Below, piece by piece: positions 9,864-17,110 of a DNA stretch of 64,000 bases. The notes below the pieces were generated by a model, which saw nothing but the letters and a program-made list of their open reading frames with translations, did no database searches and was not told where the DNA came from. The stretch comes from Acidisarcina polymorpha. Lineage in GTDB: Bacteria; Acidobacteriota; Terriglobia; Terriglobales; Acidobacteriaceae. Each line of letters opens with the position of its first letter. The stretch's first letter is position 1. The DNA is taken from NCBI RefSeq assembly GCF_003330725.1, contig NZ_CP030840.1, positions 2,728,001 to 2,792,000 on the forward strand, written 5' to 3'. Made by a program: the position numbers and the translations under genes.

Positions 9864-10367
9864 ATGATTGTCATTTTGATGGGGGTGACCGGGACCGGCA
9901 AGACAACCGTCGGGAAGCTGTTGGCGAGCCGGACGGGATGGCCTTTCGCTGAGGGCGACGATTATCACTCGGAAGCGAATAAGCAGAAGATGCATGCCGG
10001 CATCCCGCTAAACGATGAGGATCGCGCACCCTGGCTGGCAACCCTCCACGATGTACTTTACGGCTGGTATCAGCAGGGGAAGAGTGGCATTCTGGCCTGT
10101 TCCGCGCTGAAGCAGGCATATCGCGATACTTTATCGAGCGGGATCCCCCGGGATGATTATCGTTTCGTGCTGCTCGAAGTGTCCCGCGAACATATTGCCG
10201 AGCGGCTAAGCCATCGCACCAACCACTACATGAATCCAGGGTTGCTCGATAGTCAGTTTGCCACCCTCGAAGTTCCCTCAGATGCGATCCGGGTCTCGGC
10301 GGAAGGCACACCTGAGGAGACTGTCGCGCTAATTCTCGATCAACTAGGACTGCCTCAGGGGGTGTGA
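9864..10367 (+). CDS. gntK: Gluconokinase (GntK/IdnK type)
   Basis: Phosphorylates D-gluconate to 6-phosphogluconate with ATP, feeding the pentose-phosphate or Entner-Doudoroff route. The 167 residues match the small bacterial/eukaryotic gluconokinase family. The P-loop is MGVTGTGKTT (6-15), then the family motif FAEGDDYHSEANKQKM, the LNDEDRAPWL motif, and CSALKQAYRDTL in the lid region. The ATG at 9864 is preceded by GAGGAC. It lies 22 bases behind the SCO gene; the two have no obvious functional link, so co-transcription may be incidental. Confidence 0.93.
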   Translation: MIVILMGVTGTGKTTVGKLLASRTGWPFAEGDDYHSEANKQKMHAGIPLNDEDRAPWLATLHDVLYGWYQQGKSGILACSALKQAYRDTLSSGIPRDDYRFVLLEVSREHIAERLSHRTNHYMNPGLLDSQFATLEVPSDAIRVSAEGTPEETVALILDQLGLPQGV

Positions 10368-10433
10368 TGGGCCCAAAGCTCCCTTGCCCAACTCCCCCTG
10401 AACTGTAAACAAATCCTCCCGGTTGCCCGTCCA

Positions 10434-11624
10434 ATGGGGGTGATGCAATTCTGTAGATCTTTTTTCTTCTCGCTTGGTGCATCCCTCACACTAGCGGCAG
10501 TTCCGGGGCATCTCGCGGTCGCGCAGCAAACGCCGGCGTCGGGCGCTGCTGCTTCGACCAGCCAGACAAAGCCGCCTGCCCCAGATACTGGCGCACCAAC
10601 TACCCTCTCGGTGAACGTGAAGGTTGTGACCATGCCAGTCACTGTACGTGACAAGCATAATCAGATAGTCAAGGGACTTACCAAAGAGGACTTTACGCTG
10701 ACTGACGATGGTCATCCGCAGACCATCAAGTATTTCAATCTAGACACGAATCTGCCGCTAACGCTGGGTTTGCTGGTCGACTCCAGCATGAGTCAGCGGA
10801 CAGTGCTCGATCAGGAAAAGACCGCGAGCAAAACGTTTCTCGGTCAAATGCTCACAGGCGATAAGGATAAAGCCTTCGTGATCCATTTCGACCGTGAAGT
10901 CGAATTGCTGCAGGATCTCACGGCTTCGCGGGACAAACTGAGTTCCGCAATCGATCTGATCGAAGTTTCCTCAGCTCACAACGAGGATGCTTCGAGTGAC
11001 GGTTCCTCGGGCAGCGGCCGCAGCATGCGCGGGGGCGGGACACAGCTTTACGATGCCATCTATCTCGCTTCCGATGAATTGATGAAGAAGCAGCCGGGGC
11101 GCAAAGCATTGATCATTCTCACCGATGGGGTGGATCGCGGCAGCAAAGAGACGCTCAACTCAGCCATTGAATCTGCGCAGCGCGCGGACACCGAGGTGTA
11201 CTCAATCTACTTCAAGGGCGAGCGCGACAGTGGGGGCGGGAACGGCGGTCTCCCGGGGATGGGGCGGCACGGTGGCGGCTTCCCTGGCGGCGGCGGAGGC
11301 TATCCTGGCGGCGGTTATCCCGGAGGGGGTGGAGGCTATCCTCGTGGAGGCGGTGGTCAGCGTCCCACCGAATCGCATGTCGACGGCAAGAAAATCCTGG
11401 CTCAGATTTCCGGAGAGACAGGTGGCCGGATGTTTGAAGTTTCGAAGAAAGAAACTGTGGAGCAAATCTACGCGACCATTGCTGAGGAACTGCGTTCGCA
11501 ATACGTGCTCGGCTACACTCCCGACAAGACCGACAGCGGAGCCGGTTATCACAAGCTGGCACTGACGACCAGCAAGAAAGATGTGACTGTACAGACCCGG
11601 GCCGGCTACTACTCCGATCGATAG
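10434..11624 (+). CDS. Secreted VWA-domain protein (acidobacterial VWFA-related, TIGR03436 type) with Gly-rich insert
   Basis: Exported protein of unknown role in a family greatly expanded in Acidobacteria. An N-terminal signal peptide (SFFFSLGASLTLAAVPGHLAVAQ) is followed by the family lead-in with NVKVVTMPVTVRD and GLTKEDFTLTDDG. A VWA fold follows with a complete MIDAS start DSSMS and a later ILTDGVDRGS. About residues 265-308 form a low-complexity insert of GGGGYPGG-type repeats inside the domain, before the final VLGYTPD...YHKLALTT...AGYYSDR segment. The start could be ATG 10434, GTG 10440 or ATG 10443; none has a clear ribosome site. It converges on the TrmJ-like gene 15 bases away. Confidence 0.85.
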   Translation: MGVMQFCRSFFFSLGASLTLAAVPGHLAVAQQTPASGAAASTSQTKPPAPDTGAPTTLSVNVKVVTMPVTVRDKHNQIVKGLTKEDFTLTDDGHPQTIKYFNLDTNLPLTLGLLVDSSMSQRTVLDQEKTASKTFLGQMLTGDKDKAFVIHFDREVELLQDLTASRDKLSSAIDLIEVSSAHNEDASSDGSSGSGRSMRGGGTQLYDAIYLASDELMKKQPGRKALIILTDGVDRGSKETLNSAIESAQRADTEVYSIYFKGERDSGGGNGGLPGMGRHGGGFPGGGGGYPGGGYPGGGGGYPRGGGGQRPTESHVDGKKILAQISGETGGRMFEVSKKETVEQIYATIAEELRSQYVLGYTPDKTDSGAGYHKLALTTSKKDVTVQTRAGYYSDR

Positions 11625-11639
11625 AGGCGCCCCGAAGGC

Positions 11640-12402
11640 CTAATCAGAAGGCTCTACGGCCTGCGGATCATTACCGAACTTCCATAAGATCTGGCGCAGG
11701 ATCCCTGTCCATGCGAGCGTGTGGGAGCGGTCGAGCGCCATGCTTCGGATCAGGCGGCGAATACGGATCTGATCGAAGTTGGCAGGGTGGCGGCGAGCGT
11801 ATCCGCTCTCCTCCATTATTTGGTTCAACAATGCGGTCAAACGCTCCAGATCCCCCGCAAGCGCAGGCTCCAGCGGCTCTTGCGGTAAGGAGAGGCCGCT
11901 CTCACGGACCATCTCGTAAAGACACACAGCCACCGCTTGGCCGAGGTTCATCGAGGGATGGCGCACGCCGGGCGTCTGATGCATGGGAATAGTGACGAGC
12001 CAGTTGCAATGACTAAGCTCTTCGTTGCTGAGTCCGGTCTTCTCCGAACCAAAGAGCAGCGCTACACGGCCTTGGTGGCCTGACAGTAAGTCGCCGCGCA
12101 AATGGACGCCGGCCTCGGCCAGAGTGATGACCGGATGCTCGCGTCTTCGCGGACCCACCGCTGTGGTGCCCGCCACTAAGCTACAGTCCGCGACCGCCTC
12201 TGCGACCGATTCGAACTCCTCTGCCCCGGCCAGGACCGCTGACGCATTTGGCTCGTTCCAGGGGGACCCTGTATTCGTTAACCAGCCGCAGGCGGTGAAA
12301 GCCGAAGTCGTACATTGCCCGCGCCGCCGCCCCGATGTTATTTGGATCCCGGGCGCGCACCAACACAACGCATAGCCGATCAAGTGCGTCTTCACTAAGC
12401 AT
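11640..12402 (-). pseudogene. TrmJ-like tRNA/rRNA methyltransferase, single-base frameshift
   Basis: SpoU/TrmH-family (SPOUT) RNA 2'-O-methyltransferase, closest to TrmJ. The N-terminal part starts at ATG 12402 (MLSEDALDRLCVVLVRARDPNNIGAAARAM..RLVNEYRVP). The rest continues in another frame (WNEPNASAVLAGAEEF ... VALLFGSEKTGLSNEEL ... HPSMNLGQAVAVCLYE) through a TrmJ-type C-terminal region (about the last 80 residues) ending at 11640. The frames join at a run of five G on the + strand (12261-12265). Four G would give a continuous 253-residue protein with RVPWNEPN at the joint. All SPOUT motifs are otherwise preserved, so this is a very recent mutation, a sequencing error or (less likely) a slippery site. 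Confidence 0.8.
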
Positions 12403-12612
12403 TCCAAAACGATTGTAGGCTGGAGGCGTCTTGAAGGGGGCGATCGCAAGGGGAAGCCCATGCCAAAGTAATGCTCCTGAAGCGATTCCATGGCCTCACA
12501 AAAAGCCCGGCAGGTATTAGCGTTTTGCATTACATCCACCCCGGCTTTGCTCTAGAATCGCATGGCGTCGAGGGCTTGCTTCAAGTGCGCCCTCGAAATT
12601 GGCGGAGGAGCT

Positions 12613-13068
12613 TTGGAATCCACTGAAATAGCAATCCGACAGGCGGAACTTGTGCTCAAGTTGTATGAGTTGCGGCGCGAGCCCGTGATGCGGCTGGCAC
12701 GCAGCTATGTCGGCGGCGAATTTCTACCCTCCTCGGCTGACGAATTAACCGGGCTGGTGGCTGCCGGGAACCAGCAGAGCGCATATATTCTTCAGGTCTA
12801 TGGCTACTGGGATATGGTGGCGGCTTTCGTCCTGCATGGAGCCATCGATGAGTCGCTGCTCTACGATGTTTGCCCAGAGATGTATTTCCAATTCGCCAAG
12901 ATCCAGCCCCACCTGTCAGGCTTCCGCGACAAGATGGGCCTTCCCGAATGGATGAAGAGTCTGGAAAACGTTGTCGATGGCTCGCTCGAGGGCAGGTCGC
13001 GCCTCGCGCATATGCGCCATAACTTGGAGGAGATTAGGGCCCATCGCAGCCAAGTTCCGCGAGAATAG
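12613..13068 (+). CDS. Conserved hypothetical protein (possibly DUF4760-like)
   Basis: A small soluble, helix-rich protein of 151 residues, function unknown. I choose the TTG at 12613 (reading MESTEIAIRQAELVLKLYELRREP) because GGAGGAG lies just upstream (12604-12610) and the protein then begins with a regular amphipathic helix. An in-frame ATG at 12562 would add 17 unconvincing residues. Visible features are a conserved-looking YGYWDMVAAFVLHGAIDE segment and a charged C-terminus with MRHNLEEIRAHR. The pattern recalls DUF4760 proteins, but I cannot confirm it. It is divergent from the TrmJ-like gene and convergent with the methyltransferase. Confidence 0.7.
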   Translation: MESTEIAIRQAELVLKLYELRREPVMRLARSYVGGEFLPSSADELTGLVAAGNQQSAYILQVYGYWDMVAAFVLHGAIDESLLYDVCPEMYFQFAKIQPHLSGFRDKMGLPEWMKSLENVVDGSLEGRSRLAHMRHNLEEIRAHRSQVPRE

Positions 13069-13106
13069 GCCCTTCTCTGCCTTACACCGGGATACCGCGC
13101 ACTGAC

Positions 13107-13949
13107 CTACACCCACGCACTGACCAGACGCCCAGCGCTCCCCAGAACCCTCAACTGATCGCTTCGTCCAGCAAAATAGCGAGCATTCATATCGGCGCTG
13201 CCGATATCTTCCAAGTCCCGGAACCTGCCAAGTTCCGCCTTGATCTCTGCTGGAGTAAAGAAAAGCCGAAAGGGTTCCCCGGCCAGTTGGACGCGGGATG
13301 CCAGGGAATCGTGCGCAAGTTGCTCGAGGAGGGGAAGAGCGGAACGCGGCTGTCCGTAATCAAGGACAATGCCGCTGCCCGCGGGTTGAGAGGCAACGAA
13401 GTTTAAAGTTGCCTGGAACGCGGGAAGGGTTAAGTAGGGCACGACTCCGAGACACGCAAAGAAGGCTGGCAGTTCAAACTCGAAACCAGTGGCGCCAAGC
13501 TCTTCCGGCAACGACTGGCATTCGAAATCGACTGGCGTATAAGTCAGCTGCTGGGGAATCACGATGTCGTTCGACTGCAGCAGGGTGCGCTTCCATTGCT
13601 GGGTGGCGGGATGGTCTACTTCGAAGATCTTTAAGTCGGGATAGGGATTGCGATAGGCGAAAGTATCGAGGCCCGCGCCGAGCAGCACATATTGGCGGAC
13701 GCCCCTCTCGAAGGCACGACGCAGGTTTTCCTCGGCATAGCAGCTTCGCGCGACGAGAAAAGCACGGAGTGAAAAGGAGAACGGCCGGTCGGTCCGGACC
13801 GGCGTCTTTCGAAGTTCTTCTACATAGGTCTTGCCGAGAATGGGAACCGCTAACGGGTCGTTAAAGACCACCGGCGAGTCGTAGATCTGGTGCGCGGCTC
13901 GGCGCAAGGCTACGCGGAGTGCTGTTCGAGATGGGACCTCCTGCTGCAT
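13107..13949 (-). CDS. Class I SAM-dependent methyltransferase (TIGR00027 / LCMT-like)
   Basis: 280 residues, the usual length of the TIGR00027 family of leucine-carboxyl-methyltransferase-like enzymes; the acceptor is unknown. The N-terminus shows the family's SRTALRVALRRAAHQ and FNDPLAVPIL. The SAM-binding core contains QYVLLGAGLDTFAYR (glycine-rich loop), IFEVDHPATQQWKR (acidic residue for the ribose) and FFACLGVVPYLT (post-I region). The ATG at 13949 begins MQQEVPSRTAL. It is preceded on its strand by a 334-base non-coding stretch that it shares divergently with the first GH79 gene. Confidence 0.9.
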   Translation of the reverse strand: MQQEVPSRTALRVALRRAAHQIYDSPVVFNDPLAVPILGKTYVEELRKTPVRTDRPFSFSLRAFLVARSCYAEENLRRAFERGVRQYVLLGAGLDTFAYRNPYPDLKIFEVDHPATQQWKRTLLQSNDIVIPQQLTYTPVDFECQSLPEELGATGFEFELPAFFACLGVVPYLTLPAFQATLNFVASQPAGSGIVLDYGQPRSALPLLEQLAHDSLASRVQLAGEPFRLFFTPAEIKAELGRFRDLEDIGSADMNARYFAGRSDQLRVLGSAGRLVSAWV

Positions 13950-13984
13950 GGGGATTTGGCCGCCTCCGCCTCCTGGCCAAGCAA

Positions 13985-14029
13985 CTCACAAATCTATGAT
14001 TTCAGTATGACATTCGCTGTCATTGTGAG
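13985..14029. promoter_or_regulatory. Nested inverted repeats in the 13950-14283 divergent intergenic region
   Basis: Outer arms CTCACAA (13985-13991) and TTGTGAG (14023-14029) enclose an inner perfect repeat ATGACA-TTCGC-TGTCAT (14007-14023). It lies 36 bases upstream of the methyltransferase start, in the region shared with the GH79 gene. It may be an operator or an RNA hairpin. The rest of 13950-14283 shows nothing I recognise. Confidence 0.35.
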
Positions 14030-14283
14030 AAACCCAAGGGTCTCGGTGCATGAGACTTAATCTCCTTCCAGATCGATTCCAACCACAACTTGGCCCGACC
14101 GATGCGAAGATTCCGCCTGCGCCCAAGATTTCGATTGTTTTCCGCGCCCAAGTGGGTGAAGCTTGAAAAACTTTCCCGGTGGGCAAGAGAGTCCACCTGT
14201 TTGAATGCCGTTTCACCGACGATTCCCCGAGGACTTCATGAGCCAGGCGGGGAGATTATTAGACTGCGGAGCGCGAGGAAATC

Positions 14284-16305
14284 ATGCTAACTCGGACGAT
14301 CTTTTCATCTCAGAAACACCCCATCCTATCAATGTTGGCCTTGACCTTCCTTCTTGGGGGAATCGCACTTTGCCAGCATCAGGACGAGAGCACACTGATA
14401 AGCAACCCGCTGCTTATGCCGGCTAGAACTATTGCCTCTTCTCTCGTCGATGGTGGCATGCCCGCGGATGACGCATCCGGCAGGGTCTCGGTAACGTTAT
14501 CGACTTACAATCCACCCTTTGGTGCGGTTCATCTATCCAGCAAGTTTAATAGTCTGGCCTTCGACACCAACCAAGTAACAAAAATTCGCAGCCCAGGAAT
14601 GTGGGGAAGCGGCGATTTAGTAAGTCTCTTTCAGCTCATAGGCACTGAGGGAACGCTCCGCATCGGAGGCAGCAGTGGAGACTCCGTGCTCTGGGGTTGT
14701 ACAACCAACGCCTCTCCTCCTAATGGAAGCTGTACTGGTCCCTGTGGGAGCACTGCAGGGCTGGGCAATAACAAGATGCCGGTCACCGGTACCACGCTTG
14801 CACAGATAGGGATCGACGCTGAGTATACCGTCACAACTTGCGATATCGATAATCTCGCCGCCTTTCTCAATGCCACCGGCTCGCCGGGCTGGAAAGCAAC
14901 CTGGGGATTGAATATCTGTCTCAATGACCCCAGCACCGGGCCAAATGTCGAAAACAATTGCAATGGAAGCAAGAGTCCCCGAGGGGTGCTCGCAGTTGAC
15001 GGCCGCGGTATCTCCGATGCGGACATCGATGCCTATGCAGCCGTTCAAGCGAATGCAGCGGCCTACATCGCTTACAAGTTAGGTCCTCACCTGTCAGCGT
15101 TCGAAATCGGCAACGAACCACCGGAAGCATGGAAGAACATGCCTGATCCGTTCAAAGACTATGAATATATCTGGAGCCGCTTTCGCAAAGTGATCTTAGC
15201 CCGAGTACCGGGAGCGAAATTTGTGGAGCCCGCTGACTTAGGCTTTTCCAGCCGGAAACCGCCGAATGCGTACGTTGTAACCGGCGCTCAACCCTGTCGT
15301 TCCGGCGACGGATGCGTCAGGAACAGCGCCCTCGTCACCCCGCAGACGGTCATGGGCAGTTATCACATCTACCGCACGACTCAAGGATGCAACCCCGGCA
15401 GCAACCATTGCAGCAGTAGCACCCATCCGGCTGGGCCAGAACCTGACTGGCAAGCTCACGCAGATGCGAATGACATTGGCGGATCCCTCTTCCCTTACCT
15501 GCACTCTACGATTCTTCCCGCGGTAAGCGGGTATGCGCTAAACGGAGCATCGCTTCCCTATGTCATGGGAGAAGGTGGCGAGTTCGACGCGAAGACGAGC
15601 AATGTAGGGAACGAGTATGGAGCGACTCTGTGGTATATCAACTTCGCGCTTATCAACGCTATGTTCGGATCCTCGGGAGTTTATATCTTCAATGAATGGT
15701 CTCCGATGGGAATCAACTACGCGAACGGCTCAGTAACTCAGGTGAACCCGCTGGAATATGCTATGTACGCGTCCAGTCACTTGATGAACGCGACATCTGG
15801 AGGCATGCTGCTTGCATCTAATGTCACCGGACTTTCTTCGGACGCTAAATCCGGGCTCAAGTTTCCCGGTAAAGAAAGCTATCCTTGCCGGTATGTTTCC
15901 TACCCCACCGGAGAGGGTCCGATGCATCCTCCAGTTGCGTATAACGGGCGGGGGAAAAAAGACAGCTACACTACTTCGAACTTCTGTGCATGGGGTGTCG
16001 CAATCAATGGCGGAGGAACGAACGTTATCCTGGTGAACAATGACTATTACAACCCGGTAAACGCGAGCATCACCTTCCCGAATATGACTAGCCACGCGGT
16101 CGAGGAGACTCTAAGCGCTACCGGCTGCAGGCCCTCCGACGGAATGCACGTAAGCACCTGTACGAATGGCGTTACCTTTGGTGGCAGTGACATCAGCCCT
16201 AACGGAGAGTTTCATCCTAAGTCGACGACTCTTTCGGTGTCTTCCAATATCGTGGAGATCACTGTTCCCCCGGGTAGCGCCGTCTTAATTGAAGGAAGAC
16301 CGTAA
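14284..16305 (+). CDS. Secreted GH79-like glycoside hydrolase, cysteine-rich
   Basis: Probable exported beta-glucuronidase/heparanase-like enzyme (clan GH-A, family GH79 by motif). 673 residues begin with a signal peptide (SMLALTFLLGGIALC). The barrel includes GTLRIGGSSGDSVLW; the acid/base Glu is E278 in FEIGNEPP, and the probable nucleophile is E430 in PYVMGEGGEF. A C-terminal beta domain follows with ...VEITVPPGSAVLIEG, matching the end of the neighbour's catalytic part. Many cysteines in inserted loops (for example GCTTN, NGSCTGPCG, CRSGDGC, GCNPGSNHC) suggest disulfides outside the cell. The substrate cannot be read; plant or fungal glucuronan-type glycans are plausible. Confidence 0.78.
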   Translation: MLTRTIFSSQKHPILSMLALTFLLGGIALCQHQDESTLISNPLLMPARTIASSLVDGGMPADDASGRVSVTLSTYNPPFGAVHLSSKFNSLAFDTNQVTKIRSPGMWGSGDLVSLFQLIGTEGTLRIGGSSGDSVLWGCTTNASPPNGSCTGPCGSTAGLGNNKMPVTGTTLAQIGIDAEYTVTTCDIDNLAAFLNATGSPGWKATWGLNICLNDPSTGPNVENNCNGSKSPRGVLAVDGRGISDADIDAYAAVQANAAAYIAYKLGPHLSAFEIGNEPPEAWKNMPDPFKDYEYIWSRFRKVILARVPGAKFVEPADLGFSSRKPPNAYVVTGAQPCRSGDGCVRNSALVTPQTVMGSYHIYRTTQGCNPGSNHCSSSTHPAGPEPDWQAHADANDIGGSLFPYLHSTILPAVSGYALNGASLPYVMGEGGEFDAKTSNVGNEYGATLWYINFALINAMFGSSGVYIFNEWSPMGINYANGSVTQVNPLEYAMYASSHLMNATSGGMLLASNVTGLSSDAKSGLKFPGKESYPCRYVSYPTGEGPMHPPVAYNGRGKKDSYTTSNFCAWGVAINGGGTNVILVNNDYYNPVNASITFPNMTSHAVEETLSATGCRPSDGMHVSTCTNGVTFGGSDISPNGEFHPKSTTLSVSSNIVEITVPPGSAVLIEGRP

Positions 16306-16321
16306 GCCTCTTGGAAGGCTT
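16304..16321 (+). terminator. Candidate terminator after first GH79 gene
   Basis: AAGCCT (16304-16309), six-base loop, AGGCTT (16316-16321), then the pyrimidine-rich CTTCCTATCTTC. The hairpin overlaps the TAA stop. The stem is short and not GC-strong, so this is a moderate candidate. Confidence 0.4.
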
Positions 16322-17110
16322 CTTCCTATCTTCGACAAGCTAGGAATCCACTCTTTCTCCTGCCACGAACTCGACGCCCTCCAGATCTATCATGCCAAAG
16401 AGTGAATCCTGCGTTGGTCAAGATTCCCGACAAAGCATCGCCGGCTTGTGATTTTTGTGAAAATCTTTGCACCTTCGAAGATCAATCGGCCGAATACCTT
16501 GACCATCAGATCAAACCATTAGTAGCTGAACCGATCTAATAATCCGGAGATCGGCGGAACTCTAAAAAACCACCACTTAGCATGCACGTGTAAGTAGCGA
16601 GATAGGTCATTTGCCTTTCTCTATCTCTCAAATGATCCGCTTCTAGGTGCTGATGCCAGTAGTCACTCTTCAGGTGTTAACGGTATTCATTAGACTAGAC
16701 GAGGTGAGCCGTTCCTTAACATCGGGCGCTGACCGTGGAGATATTACTTAGCGGTAGTGCATTCTTACACGGCGCCGACTGAGAATTGACGGAGAATTAC
16801 TTTAGTGTTCTATTAATCCCATCTTGGTGTTGAAACCTTTGCTATTTAAGTGCTAGGGATTGAACATTAGCTCGGTCCTATGTACTCTGGTTTTAAAGAC
16901 ACTGTCTATCTAGCTCCATCGATGCTTGAATATTTTTTCGCCGCACCCCGGTGAATTGCGTGGCATGAGTCTCGTCCCACGGTTACTTGAAGTGTGTCCA
17001 AGGACACTGCCTAGGTTAATGCCTCCCCCTGTTTGCTCGATTGAAGAGTAAGTCGACATTCTTCAAGCCTGCGCATGGAACGAAGGCGCTAACTAATCAG
17101 GAGTAAGACT
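16322..17110 (+). other. Gene-free stretch between the two GH79 genes
   Basis: About 790 bases with many stops in all frames and visibly lower GC than its flanks. No RNA gene or repeat was recognised. A weak sigma-70-like element is present, TTGACG (16786-16791), 17-base spacer, TCTATT (16809-16814), about 300 bases before the next start. An AGGAG ribosome site precedes the ATG at 17111. Confidence 0.4.

Noticed and set aside
12403-12539. In-frame upstream extension of the TrmJ-like reading frame to 12539
   Set aside because: This frame carries nonsense ahead of the frameshift; the real N-terminus is in the other frame, starting at 12402.
16322-17110. Possible riboswitch or structured RNA upstream of the second GH79 gene
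   Set aside because: The region is AT-richer and gene-free, but I could not identify a conserved aptamer or strong stem; no claim is justified.
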